Made by a program: the position numbers and the translations under genes | Notes under the pieces: model-generated | The model's input: the letters and a program-made list of their open reading frames with translations, nothing else | Databases searched by the model: none | Told to the model about the DNA's origin: nothing | Part shown: in pieces, positions 12,533 to 24,336 of the stretch | Layout of the letters: every line of letters begins with the position of its first letter | Numbering within the stretch: position 1 is the stretch's first letter | Assembly (NCBI RefSeq): GCF_965363235.1 | Contig: NC_134849.1 | Location: forward strand, 57,369,122-57,433,121 | DNA from: Mytilus galloprovincialis | Lineage: Eukaryota; Mollusca; Bivalvia; Mytilida; Mytilidae | Length of the DNA: 64,000 nt | Reading direction: 5' to 3'

Positions 12533-12929
12533 ATAACATCTAAATACCATAATGGAGATCACTGCCTTAAGTAAATTTAAGTGAAGAGGTGTAAAAGTTG
12601 AGTAAAAAGAAAAATCACCAAAATACTGAACTCTGAGGGAAATTCAAAAGGGAAAGTCCCTAATCAAATGGCAAAATCAAAAGCCTAAACACATAAAACG
12701 AATAGACAACAACTGTCATATTACTGACTTGGAACAGGCTTTTTCTAAAGTAGAAGAGAAAATTATTTAAAAGGCAATATATGGAGTATAAAACAATTAA
12801 CCAGCTATATAACATATGACATAAATGCCCCGTATTTAGGTTTGTAGAGGAAAACTATAACAACATATGGTCTTGTAAAGTAATAGACATGGTCTGCACA
12901 AAATGTTAAGCCATGCATCTTCTTGAGTA

Positions 12930-13147
12930 TTAAGGAGGTAGACCTAGGTTAAGGGAAATAACTCTTAAAATCATCAGTACGTTTGTGTCAACCATTTTCA
13001 AAAATATATTCTAAGCTTCTAGGTTATATAGATTATTTTCAATCTGTTACAGGTAAATGCTTAAAATACATTGATGAACTTGACTTTTACAAACGCTTAA
13101 CTGATTTAAAGAGTTATCTCTATGAACCAAGGTCTACCCCCTTAAAA
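12930..13147. mobile_element. MITE with about 36-bp terminal inverted repeats and TTAA ends
   Basis: The left end 'ttaaggaggtagacctaggt', then 'taagggaaataactctt', is mirrored by 'aaagagttatctctatgaac' and 'caaggtctacccccttaa' on the right. Both ends carry TTAA, as expected for a piggyBac-type TTAA target, although the termini are not a recognised piggyBac consensus. The 210-bp interior has no coding capacity. Confidence 0.65.
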
Positions 13148-13645
13148 ACTAAAAAGAAATACTTCATTTGACTTACTGAAAAATCGGAAATTATTAGAAT
13201 GTTTTATTATCGCAAAACATGTGACAGAGTTGTAATCGCAATAATTTAAACACTTATTAAATTTTTCTCAGTAAATTGCAAAAAATGGCAAAACTGCAAT
13301 GATAAATGTGCACCATAATTTATGTATTTAACAGTACTTGCATCAAAGTTTTAGCTTAATTCAGCAATGAAATTCCACCAAAAGATAAATACCTCACCTC
13401 ACCAAAACACCAAAAATGTACTGGATTAGAAATAAAGATTAGTGAAAAACTGCCTTAAAAAGAGAAGAAGACTTACCAACAAAAAAAATGTTCTTGACAT
13501 CAATTGGGGTACGTCGTCCGCCCATCTAGCATCATAAACTTAAACAATAAAATCTTCTCTGAAACAACTGGACCAAATGTTGCCAACTTAAATCGGATTT
13601 TCCTGAGGGAACCTGCTAGATAGAAGGATACCCTGATATAACGTC

Positions 13646-13790
13646 ACCAGTGGCGGATCCAGGAATTTTCATAAGTAGGGGCCACTGGCTGCCTAAGAGG
13701 GGCCCGATTTCGTCACCCTTCAGTGATTCATTATATAAGCAACCAAATTGTTTTCTCAAAAGCCCCTCCCGCCTAAATCCGCCTCTGGTC
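13646..13790. mobile_element. 'ggcggatccag' element, second subfamily
   Basis: The left end is 'agtggcggatccaggaattt'; the right end 'aaatccgcctctgg' is its inverse. The core has 'cagtgattcattatataagc'. Sibling copies are at 45061 and 53573. Short open frames on both strands come from the element and are not genes. Confidence 0.7.
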
Positions 13791-14135
13791 ACAGTCTTTA
13801 ACAAACCAAATGACTATTGTTTGAATCGAGACTAATCTATTATAATAGTTCCAGGTTTGAATAAACTGCCATGTTTATCATAAATACAATGTGCTAATAC
13901 TACTATTATAGATATCAACACTGAATAATATTGAACCATTATTCTTAAACAATAGTTCCATAATAATCTCAAATCTTCTACGATCAAACACGAAGGGTTC
14001 TTTCTTTTGGTATTTTTTTTACCCTACAGGGAGTAATTGCCTGCATGGTGTAAGATCTGGATGTTCTGATATTTTTTTTCTTATTGAGAAGAAAACATGC
14101 AAAATTATAGAAAAACACATATCTAAATGTAAACA

Positions 14136-14141
14136 TTTATT
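14136..14141 (-). terminator. Poly(A) signal of the charged-repeat gene
   Basis: TTTATT on the + strand is AATAAA on the gene strand, 24 nt after the stop codon. This gives a very short 3' UTR. Confidence 0.6.
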
Positions 14142-14164
14142 AAACAGTAATTGATGGTTCATCA

Positions 14165-14349
14165 CTAAACGTCTGTTTTATGTCCTGTTAAACAAGAGAG
14201 ATTTCGGAAGAAATTATAAATCCTAAAACCAACTGTGTCCTTATTTTCTTCTTCGTTTTCACCATTTTTGTCACAGTCTTGTTCATCCTTCTTTTCAATA
14301 TCAAAAACTTTCAAGTTTTCCATCATGATCTTTTCTTTTTTCTTCATCT
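14165..14349 (-). CDS. Charged-repeat gene, last coding exon
   Basis: It follows the acceptor tatatttacag and starts with 'ag', which completes a Glu codon. It codes MKKKEKIMMENLKVFDIEKK and an Asn/Glu-rich stretch, then ends TGHKTDV and a stop. About 61 codons. Confidence 0.8.
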
Positions 14350-17300
14350 CTGTAAATATATATGAAAATATCATGTTGATTTGATTGATTAACATATTTA
14401 GTATATCATACCCCGGGGTGGGGGTTACTGACCATCCTTTCGGGTATAACTGTGCCGACAGCACTTGCAAAATCATTAGATATCAAAACAAAAAAGGGCA
14501 ATCAATATACAGCCTTTGAAAATAGATAAGTGTCGATAAAATACAGTGTTGGATCCACTCCTACAATATATCATGCTCTCGTTGGCATGAAGTCTCCAAT
14601 GGTGAGGTTATAAAGAAGCAGATAATAAGACAGATCTGTCATCAACACAAAAAATGCAAGGAAAAACAAAGAAAAAATGACAAGTTAATACCTTTTTCTA
14701 ATTTCTGTTTCTCTTTCCTCTCAATCTTTGTCATCTGTTTTTTCCACTTTAGTTCCTTTTCTCGCTGTATTTTTAAATCCTTAGTATATCTTTTCATTAT
14801 TTCGTCTATTGCTGTGTAATTTTTATTTATCATCTTTTCTTTTCTGGCATTTTTCTGTCTCGTTTTCACAACACTGACTATCGTATCCCGTTCAGAACTC
14901 TGGACAGGATTCTACAAATAAAATTTAGGTATTTCGTATGTCAAATGAATAAAGTTTAAAGCTTATTATAAACAAATATTACTGCTAAAAAGAAATGAAT
15001 ATGGAGCAAATATTTACGAGCTTCGGGGAAACAGTTTCACAACAATGAATTATTACAAGCGAGAAACAGCTCACGAGTATGTATAACGCCATTAGATAAA
15101 ATAGAAGGAAAAGACACCAACCATTTGTCAAATGAAACAGACAAAACAATATTATTATAAAACAGACAACATCAAGAAAAAACAGGAGGAAGACAAAACG
15201 GATAACAGCAAGACAAAACAGACAACAGCAAGACAAAAAAGACAACACCAAGGAAAACAGACAAGACAAAACAGACAACAGCAAGACAAAACAGACAACA
15301 CCAAGGAAAACAGACAACTATAAGACAAAACAGACAACAGCAAGACAAAACGGACAACACCAAGGAAAACAGACAACACCAAGGAAAATAAACAATAATA
15401 AGACTAAACGGACAACACCAAATAAAACAGACAACAGCAAGACAAAACGGACAACAGCAAGACAAAACAGACAACACCAACATAAAACAGACAACACGAA
15501 GACAAAACGGACAAAAGCAAGACAAAACAAACAACAATAAGACAAAACAGACAACAGCAAGACAAACAGACAACACCAAAATAAAACGGACAACAGCAAG
15601 ACAAAACAGACAACAGCAAGACAAAACGGACAAAAGCAAGACAAAACAAATGCAAGCAACAATAAGACAAAACAGACAACAGCAAGACAAACAGACAACA
15701 CCAAAATAAAACGGACAACAGCAAGACAAAACAGACAACACCAAGACAAAACGGACAACACCAAGGGAAAAAAACAACAATAAGACAAAACAGACAACAC
15801 CAAAATAAAAAAGACAACAGCAAGACGAAACGGACAACAGCCAGACAAAACAGACAACACCAAGACAAAACGGAAGACAAACAGACAACACCAAAATAAA
15901 ACGGACAACAACAAGACAAACCAGACAACAGCAAGACAAAACGGACAAAAGCAAGACAAAACAAACAACAATAAGACAAAACAGACAACAGCAAGACAAA
16001 CAGACAACACCAAAATAAAACGGACAACAGCAAGACAAAACAGACAACAGCAAGACAAAACGGACAAAAGCAAGACAAAACAAATGCAAGCAACAATAAG
16101 ACAAAACAGACAACAGCAAGACAAACAGACAACACCAAAATAAAACGGACAACAGCAAGACAAAACAGACAACACCAAGACAAAACGGACAACACCAAAC
16201 TAAAAAACAACAATAAGACAAAACAGACAACACCAAAATAAAAAAGACAACAGCAAGACAAAACGGACAACAGCCAGACAAAACAGACAACACCAAGACA
16301 AAACGGAAGACAAACAGACAACACCAAAATAAAACGGACAACAACAAGACAAACCAGACAACAGCAAGACAAAACGGACAAAAGCAAGACAAAACAAACA
16401 ATAATAAGACAAAACAGACAACAACAAGACAAACAGAAAACACCAAAATAAAACAGACAACAGGAAGACAAATCAGACAACACCAAGGAAAACAAAAACA
16501 ATAAGACAAAACAGACAACACCAAAATAAAACAGACAACAGCAAGACAAATCAGAAAACACGGAAATGAAACGGACAACAGCAAGACAAAACAGACAACA
16601 CCAAGACAAAACGGACAACACCAAGGAAAAAACAACAACAATAAGACAAAACAGACAACACCAAAATAAAACAGACAACAGCAAGACAAATCAGACAACA
16701 CCAAGGAAAACAAACAACAATAAGACAAAACAGACAACACCGAAATAAAACAGACAACAGCAAGACAAAACAATAAGACAATAAGACAAAACAGACAACA
16801 CCGAAATAAAAGGGACAACAGCAAGACAAAACAGACAAATCCAAAATAAAACAGACAACAGCAAGAAAAAACAGACATCACCAAGGAAAAACAGACAACA
16901 GAAGACAAAACAGACAACACCGAAATAAAACAGACAACACCAAGACAAATCAGACAACACCAAAATAAAACAGACAACAGCAAGACAAATCAGACAACAC
17001 CGAAATAAAACAGACAACAGCAAGACAAAACAGACAACACCGAAATAAAACAGACAACAACAAGACAAAACAGACAACACCAAAATAAAACGGACAACAG
17101 CAAGACAAAACAGACAACTTCAAGACAAAAACAGACAACAATGAAAAACAAAATCAGTCGACAAAATAGAACATAGACATCTTAAGATTAATTAATACGA
17201 ATTACTGAAAATGTGACACAATCGCGGAAGTCGGTGGCAATCTGCATTTGACCCTTTCATGATTACTGTGAAATAATGCACAATATGTAAGTTTTTCTCA

Positions 17301-20300
17301 TTGTGCTGTATGTCATATCACCTTTGATTTGTCGGAAATATTTTGCATGCTTTCAGTTATCAAAGTTTAGTGTCAATGCTTGTATGAGGGTCTTGAGAGG
17401 ATCTATAGAATCGTGAATAAAGGATAGAGAAAAATAGGCTTAAAGATTAGAATAGAGGAAAATAGTGTGAAAATAGGTTAAAGAATAGAGAATAGTAGTG
17501 TGAAAATAGGTTAAAGAATAGAGAATAATAGTGTGAAAATAGGTTAAAGAATAGAGAATAGTAGTGTGAAAATAGGTTAAAGAATAGAGAATAGTAGTGT
17601 GAAAATAGGTTAAAGAATAGAGAATAGTAGTGTGAAAATAGGTTAAAGAATAGAGAATAATAGTGTGAAAATAGGTTAAAGAATAGAGAATAATGGTGTG
17701 AAAATAGGTTAAAGAATAGAGAATAATAGTGTGAAAATAGGTAAAAGAATAGAGAATAATAGTGTGAAAATAGGTTAAAGAATAGAGAAAAATGGTGTGA
17801 AAATAGGTTAAAGAATAGAGAATAGTAGTGTGAAAATAGGTTAAAGAATAGAGAATAGTAGTGTGAAAATAGGTTAAAGAATAGAGAATAGTAGTGTGAA
17901 AATAGGTTAAAGAATAGAGAATAATAGTGTGAAAATAGGTTAAAGAATAGAGAATAGTAGTGTGAAAATAGGTTAAAGAATAGAGAATAATAGTGTGAAA
18001 ATAGGTTAAAGAATAGAGAATAGTAGTGTGAAAATAGGTTAAAGAATAGAGAATAGTAGTGTGAAAATAGGTTAAAGAATAGAGAATAGTAGTGTGAAAA
18101 TAGGTTAAAGAATAGAGAATAATAGTGTGAAAATAGGTTAAAGAATAGAGAATAATGGTGTGAAAATAGGTTAAAGAATAGAGAATAATAGTGTGAAAAT
18201 AGGTAAAAGAATAGAGAATAATAGTGTGAAAATAGGTTAAAGAATAGAGAAAAATGGTGTGAAAATAGGTTAAAGAATAGAGAATAGTAGTGTGAAAATA
18301 GGTTAAAGAATAGAGAAAAATGGTGTGAAAATAGGTTAAAGAATAGAGAATAATGGTGTGAAAATAGGTTAAAGAATAGAGAATAGTAGTGTGAAAATAG
18401 GTTAAAGAATAGAGAATAATAGTGTGAAAATAGGTTAAAGAATAGAGAATAGTAGTGTGAAAATAGGTTAAAGAATAGAGAATAGTAGTGTGAAAATAGG
18501 TTAAAGAATAGAGAATAATAGTGTGAAAATAGGTTAAAGAATAGAGAATAGTAGTGTGAAAATAGGTTAAAGAATAGAGAATAGTAGTGTGAAAATAGGT
18601 TAAAGAATAGAGAATAATAGTGTGAAAATAGGTTAAAGAATAGAGAATAGTAGTGTGAAAATAGGTTAAAGAATAGAGAATAGTAGTGTGAAAATAGGTT
18701 AAAGAATAGAGAATAGTAGTGTGAAAATAGGTTAAAGAATAGAGAATAATAGTGTGAAAATAGGTTAAAGAATAGAGAATAGTAGTGTGAAAATAGGTTA
18801 AAGAATAGAGAATAATAGTGTGAAAATAGGTTAAAGAATAGAGAATAGTAGTGTGAAAATAGGTTAAAGAATAGAGAATAGTAGTGTGAAAATAGGTTAA
18901 AGAATAGAGAATAGTAGTGTGAAAATAGGTTAAAGAATAGAGAATAATAGTGTGAAAATAGGTTAAAGAATAGAGAATAATGGTGTGAAAATAGGTTAAA
19001 GAATAGAGAATAATAGTGTGAAAATAGGTAAAAGAATAGAGAATAATAGTGTGAAAATAGGTTAAAGAATAGAGAAAAATGGTGTGAAAATAGGTTAAAG
19101 AATAGAGAATAGTAGTGTGAAAATAGGTTAAAGAATAGAGAAAAATGGTGTGAAAATAGGTTAAAGAATAGAGAATAATGGTGTGAAAATAGGTTAAAGA
19201 ATAGAGAATAGTAGTGTGAAAATAGGTTAAAGAATAGAGAATAATAGTGTGAAAATAGGTTAAAGAATAGAGAATAGTAGTGTGAAAATAGGTTAAAGAA
19301 TAGAGAATAGTAGTGTGAAAATAGGTTAAAGAATAGAGAATAATAGTGTGAAAATAGGTTAAAGAATAGAGAATAGTAGTGTGAAAATAGGTTAAAGAAT
19401 AGAGAATAGTAGTGTGAAAATAGGTTAAAGAATAGAGAATAATAGTGTGAAAATAGGTTAAAGAATAGAGAATAATGGTGTGAAAATAGGTTAAAGAATA
19501 GAGAATAATAGTGTGAAAATAGGTAAAAGAATAGAGAATAATAGTGTGAAAATAGGTTAAAGAATAGAGAAAAATGGTGTGAAAATAGGTTAAAGAATAG
19601 AGAATAGTAGTGTGAAAATAGGTTAAAGAATAGAGAAAAATGGTGTGAAAATAGGTTAAAGAATAGAGAATAATGGTGTGAAAATAGGTTAAAGAATAGA
19701 GAATAGTAGTGTGAAAATAGGTTAAAGAATAGAGAATAATAGTGTGAAAATAGGTTAAAGAATAGAGAATAGTAGTGTGAAAATAGGTTAAAGAATAGAG
19801 AATAGTAGTGTGAAAATAGGTTAAAGAATAGAGAATAATAGTGTGAAAATAGGTTAAAGAATAGAGAATAATGGTGTGAAAATAGGTTAAAGAATAGAGA
19901 ATAATAGTGTGAAAATAGGTAAAAGAATAGAGAATAATAGTGTGAAAATAGGTTAAAGAATAGAGAAAAATGGTGTGAAAATAGGTTAAAGAATAGAGAA
20001 TAGTAGTGTGAAAATAGGTTAAAGAATAGAGAAAAATGGTGTGAAAATAGGTTAAAGAATAGAGAATAATGGTGTGAAAATAGGTTAAAGAATAGAGAAT
20101 AAAAGTGTGAAAATAGGTTAAAGAATAGAGAAAAATGGTGTGAAAATAGGTTAAAGAATGGAGAATAATGGTCAAAATAAATAGAAAATAGGAGAAAAAG
20201 GGTTGAAAAAAAATAAAGAGTAAAGAAATGAAGGACACCCCTCTTAACCCTCTTGTGTATTTTACCTTATATCCGACAGCTTCATTAAGTGAATTTTCTG

Positions 20301-21602
20301 CCTTTTTTTGCTCAAATGTCTTTTTAACTACTGGTCCTCCTGAAAAATTAAAAAAAGGACTTGAACGTAACGTATATAATTTATTGTAAATCGCTTATTT
20401 AATAATACAATTATCGATTGACCGATTTCTATTATTGTTTTAATATCCATTGATTGAATAATTGTTTGTTGCCTAATGTCCAGTGGCAAATGTTTCATAC
20501 GTGACATCCAGCTTGAAGACTTTTCGCACTTTTATGATAAGGAAGGCTGAGTTTTTATATAATGATCTAATTTGACTGAAATATTTTCTATCTGTGGCTG
20601 CTACAAAGCAATGAATCACGTGGCCGCTTAGACATCAATTTGTCAATCACATAAAAACAACATAAACAAACCAAATGTATATTCTGGTTATGATTAAAAA
20701 TAAGAAGATGAAGTATGATTGCCGATGAGACAACCTTCCACCCGAAACCAAATGACGTAAAAGTTGATATTTATAAAGCTACCATACGGCCTTCAACAAT
20801 GAGAAAACCCATACCGCTTAGTAACCCTTAAAAGACTTTGAAATTACAAATGTAAAACAATTTACACGAGAATGTTATAATTCATTTTTGTCGTATACAT
20901 ACCAAGTTTCCTTTTTAAAGCTTTATTTTTATATTCGTCATGGGTGATCGCGATTATTGTTTCACTTAGAATTGCATCACAATACTCAGAATGGGTCTGC
21001 TGGTCGTTCTCTTCTTCTCTTGGCGTGTTCTCTTCTTCTCTTGGTGCGTTCTCTTCTACTCTTGGTGCGTTCTCTTCTTCAATTGGCGCGTTACCTTCTT
21101 CTCTTGGCTCGTTCTCTTCTTCTTTTGGCGCCTTCTCTTCTTCTCCTGGCGCGTTCTCTTCTTCTCTTGGTGCGTTCTCTTTTTCTCTTGGTGCGTTCTG
21201 TTCTTCTCTTGTTGCGTTCTGTTCTTTTCTTGGTTCATTCTGTTCTTCTCTTGGCATGTTCTCTTCTTTCCTTGGCACGTTCTCTTCTTCTCTTGGCGTG
21301 ATCTCTTCTTTTCTTGGTGCGTTCACTTCTTCTCTTGGTGCGTTCTCTTCTTCTCTTGGCGCCTTCTCTTCTTCACTTGGTGCATTCTCTTCTTCTCTTG
21401 GCGCGTTCTCTTTTTCTTTTGGTGCGTTCTCTTCTTCTCTTGGTGCGTTCTCTGGGAGCGTTCTCTTCTTCTCTTGGCGCATTCTCTTCTTTTTTTCTTT
21501 GCGTGTTCTCTTCTTCTTCTCTTGGCACGTTCTCTTCTTCTCTTGATGCGTTCTCTTTCTTTCTCTTGGGGCGTTCTCTTCTTCTTTTGGTGGCATCTCC
21601 AT
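14165..21602 (-). CDS. Five-exon gene for a 392-residue highly charged protein with an acidic heptad array (spliced model)
   Basis: Function not recognised. The coding exons join at 21602-20903, 20339-20266, 14911-14692 and 14349-14165. Split codons close correctly (g+ga Gly, phase 0, g+ag Glu), giving 393 codons with the stop; the donors are gtatgt, gtaaaa and gtatta. Residues about 6-198 are a tandem heptad array (consensus EEENAPR) with a basic block at about 14-48. Residues 259-360 are Lys/Glu-rich and probably helical or coiled-coil. The tail ends FFRNLSCLTGHKTDV. There is no signal peptide or membrane segment. A 5.35-kb intron (14912-20265) contains two unrelated large minisatellites. 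A probable non-coding first exon ends at 22091. The protein may be a structural or scaffold component, but that is a guess from composition. No homolog is known to me. Confidence 0.8.
14692..14911 (-). CDS. Charged-repeat gene, exon 4
   Basis: The acceptor is 'attttatttgtag' and the donor 'gtatta'. It has 73 codons plus one base. It begins NPVQSSERDTIVSVVKTRQK and continues as a Lys/Glu-rich helix ending KQKLEK. Confidence 0.82.
15130..17145. repeat. 2-kb minisatellite of about 20-bp units (gacaacagcaagacaaaaca)
   Basis: About 100 units alternate between forms containing gacaacagcaagacaaaaca, caccaagacaaaacggacaa and caccaaaataaaacagacaa. Some blocks of several hundred bp repeat at a larger scale: 15505-15655, 15925-16090 and 16360-16440 share the same unit order. 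The + strand is almost only A, C and G. It lies wholly inside an intron of the charged-repeat gene. The long hydrophobic open frames on the minus strand come from the repeat composition. Confidence 0.95.
17440..20172. repeat. 2.7-kb minisatellite of 33-bp units, free of cytosine on the + strand
   Basis: About 82 copies of a 33-bp unit such as 'aaaataggttaaagaatag' plus 'agaatagtagtgtg'. Variants (aatagtagtg, aataatagtg, aataatggtg, aaaaatggtg, ggtaaaag) recur in the same order several times, which shows a higher-order repeat of about 10-20 units. By eye no C occurs on the + strand from 17440 to 20172. Because 33 is a multiple of three and the unit has no stop on the minus strand, a very long empty frame results; it has no protein-like features. 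It lies in the same intron as the 15130 array. Confidence 0.97.
20266..20339 (-). CDS. Charged-repeat gene, exon 3
   Basis: The acceptor is 'ttaatttttcag' and the donor 'gtaaaa'. 74 nt code GPVVKKTFEQKKAENSLNEA and VGYK. Too short to be judged alone, but the frame and both phases fit its neighbours exactly. Confidence 0.8.
20697..20870 (+). repeat. SINE-like repeat family A, in an intron of the charged-repeat gene
   Basis: The blocks 'gaagtatgattgccgatgag', 'acggccttcaacaatgagaa', 'cccataccgcttagta' and 'aaatgtaaaacaatttacac' are in the family order. It lies between coding exons 2 and 3. Confidence 0.75.
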
Positions 21603-21609
21603 ATTTAGT
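20903..21609 (-). CDS. Charged-repeat gene, first coding exon (coding minisatellite)
   Basis: The probable acceptor 'gtttttttaatag' sits just before the exon; the start chosen is ATG at 21602 (MEMPPKEEEN). The exon is about 30 copies of a 21-bp unit giving the heptad EEENAPR. After the first unit the same DNA is read in another frame as KKRTHQE-like heptads (residues about 14-48), then returns to the acidic frame until about residue 198. It closes with a non-repeat segment, HSEYCDAILSETIIAITHDE, and KALKRKLG. The two shifts cancel, so the exon stays open. The opposite strand also shows long open frames, which are shadows. Confidence 0.82.
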
Positions 21610-22090
21610 CTATTAAAAAAACAACATTTTGAGGTAAAAAAAATCTCCGTGACTTATAGATCAATAATAATTGATAATATAAATGTTACATACATTTTCT
21701 TAGTTAAGTCCTTTTTTGAAAAATAACTAAATTTTAGGCAATTTCTAAAATGCCGAAAATTGCCTGAAATTTCTTATGAAATTCGACAAATTACTTGTTC
21801 AGTTTCAGTTCAAATATGAAATATATGTATGAAATATGGATGATAAAAATATTTTGTAAATCAAAGAAATATTGAGTAAAATAAAAATTATGCATTAGAA
21901 AAATGTGGATTGCATGTAAATTTGAAGTTCTATTATCATTTAATTTCTATAGGACAACTACAATTCCATACGTATAGAAATATACTATATATATCGCCGA
22001 ATGAAAAACAAGATAAATGATACTATCATATTTACCAGAGTTATATTCCATTTATATTGAAAAATATATCAACAACTAAAGTTAACTTAC

Positions 22091-22255
22091 CACAAGAAAT
22101 TTCCGTTTACTTCAATTTTTATAAAGCTGCATAGAATCAACGTGTGTTGATGAAAACGTATTTTGCTGAGCTGTATCGGCTCGACGTTAACGTTGTCTAC
22201 GGAGATATGTATGACGTCGATGCCATTGTTACTACTCGGTCAGTCTCGCTACGCA
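22091..22255 (-). other. Probable non-coding first exon of the charged-repeat gene
   Basis: On the minus strand 'aacggaaatttcttgtg' is followed by a strong donor 'gtaagttaac' at 22090. The stretch upstream has only very short ATG frames (ending in tag or tga), so it would be 5' UTR with upstream ORFs. It is GC-richer than its surroundings and includes 'gacgtcatac'. The transcription start is not visible; the right limit given is approximate. Confidence 0.5.
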
Positions 22256-22544
22256 GTATAATAAATTCTTCGCCCAACCAGAAAGGCCGAGTAGTTCCAA
22301 TTGGGCGTCGATGATGTTGGTCTTCGGCGCAGTCGGGAATTCCATGGATTATTAATGTTTAACCCGTTCATTTTTCCTTTTTTTTACTGGATTTTCATTA
22401 GTTTTAATAGCTGGTGTATTTTTCATGTATTTTCTTCTCAAATATGTTTATTAATCATATTTCATCATTGCCGGAGCATAAACACAAGGATATGACTTTG
22501 TTACCTTCTTTGTCGTGGTGTTTGCCAAAACGTATATATATATA

Positions 22545-22660
22545 TATGTAACAATAAGGAGATGTGATATAACTGTCAATGATACAACTATCCACCAAAG
22601 TTCAAATGAAGTGGATGTAAGCAATAAAAGACAACCGTACAACCTTCAACAATGAGATGA
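22545..22660 (+). repeat. SINE-like repeat family A, fragment
   Basis: 'aaggagatgtgatataactg', 'tatccaccaaagttcaaatg' and 'acaaccttcaacaatgag' match the 8150 copy most closely. It starts after a (ta)n run. Confidence 0.65.
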
Positions 22661-24330
22661 TTCATCATTTGACAAGGAATAACAATATGTCTATTTGTAT
22701 TCGGTATACTTCAACATATATAGCAGATAGAGCATGTTTTCAGTAAGCGTATTTTCAGGTAATGCCAGGTTTCAGAGGAAATTCCTTCGCCTAACGGCTC
22801 GGGAAATTTTTCCTTCTCTCTATTGGATTTTTTTTAAACAGTTACCACTGCTGAGCATGATACATGTTGTGAGTATTTATCTCGGGAATAGGAAGTTAGT
22901 CACATATTTCACTTTATGGTTTTTGTTTTCATGAAATTGTGCTGTAAGGGATTCCTCAACGACTCTCCGGTTAACAGCTGACATGTTACTAAAATGTCGG
23001 TTTTTAGAGTTACAAGTATGTATAATTGCTTTAAGAATAAGGAAATAAACTCATCATAGATACCAGGACTAAATTTTATATATACGCCAGACGCGCGTTT
23101 CGAAAACTGACATTAACTGACATTAAAAAATAAAGAATACAGAAATGGAGAATCCCCTACTGACCCTCATCACGTGTTCCAGACTGAAAAAAAATCGAAA
23201 GCGGACTTCTGTTTTCCCGATGCTAAAATTGATTGTGTTTGATTGTTGTTTGTTAGTTTGACTTTGACGCTAGCTTTTATCAAATCAAATACCAATATTT
23301 TATGGAAGTAAGAGATCTAGTGGTTGTAGGTACCAATGTATCATATTTGTAATGTAACTTTATATATCTCACAGTTCAGTGAAAACTAAATTAATCTTAC
23401 CATCTTTTCACGCTTACTTGTAAAAAAATATGTTTTTATAAATAAATTAATACCCTTTAGCTTTAGAAACAAATATTTGAATAGACCAATTTCTTTTAAT
23501 TTCAATATTTCAAAGTCAGTTTTAACATATTATAAAATCATTATATATATCGCTAAATCGTTATTATTATTCAAAGAAATTGATAATTACTAAACAAACT
23601 GTTGACATAGATATAACTCTCGCCTGTAGTAATTTTGATTGCTGTTTGAAATGAAATTGGCATTACCTTAAACTGTAAACTTTGCAAAACATTTAAAGTC
23701 AATAAACCATGACTGAATGTGCAAAAAAAAAAATTATCTACATAGAAATGAGATGCACTTATGCTTACCAAACACCCCTGACCGTTGACTTACCATTTAG
23801 TGAATGGCTATTATCTATTTTGATTTTATTGAACCATAAAACTAATTTTTGACTCTTCACATTGAATAAGCTGCGAAGCGGATTATGTAAAATCTTTGTT
23901 CACACATGCGTATATAGAAGACAGTAAAAACACCAAATTTATTTATAACCGAATATTAAAATAAAGAGAAAGAAAATATATTCATTGCATTACAGTTTGA
24001 AGATTTGATACTTTCAAAATGTCGATAGTCCGACAGTCACAGAGTTCGCCTTTTCAATCTAAATTATTCCAGTGTAAACATGCTCTAGATACCGAAAAAG
24101 GGAATTACAGAGTATAATCAGAGTCGGATCTAGGATTTATTTTATAGATAGAACACAATTGCCGAAAAAAAGAATAAATAACGATTAGCAGAGCAAGACG
24201 AAAATGTTTACGGTCGAATTAATTGTAGATTGTAGATTCGGATTATATTTTTTTCTAATGCAGATCATCTATCGAATTCATTTCATTATCTACAGCTGCG
24301 AGCGGGATATATGTAGTATTTCTGTAATAC
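22661..24330. other. Non-coding DNA with a short dispersed repeat at 23058-23105
   Basis: 'ataccaggactaaattttat' followed by 'acgccagacgcgcgtttcg' at 23058-23105 resembles a common mussel repeat from memory. The rest is AT-rich with nothing recognised. Confidence 0.4.
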
Positions 24331-24336
24331 AGCCAG

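Noticed and set aside
12261-12536. A 91-codon frame on the + strand
   Set aside because: It starts in a foldback end and stops in a short palindrome. No acceptor or donor fits. A decayed repeat is more likely.
15172-16983. A 603-codon open frame on the minus strand coding Cys/Leu/Val/Phe-rich repeats that look like membrane segments
   Set aside because: It is low-complexity translation of the 20-bp array. Several overlapping frames are equally open, as expected from composition.
17440-20238. A 932-codon open frame on the minus strand, with 11-residue repeats (ILYSLTYFHTI)
   Set aside because: It is the 33-bp minisatellite read through. No stop can occur because 33 is a multiple of three. 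There is no splice support, and it lies in an intron between well-supported exons.
20944-21608. Long + strand frames (SSLGAFSSS and FFSWRVLFFS repeats) across the coding minisatellite
   Set aside because: They are shadows of the minus-strand exon. They have no splice sites that fit, while the minus-strand frame joins its neighbours in phase.
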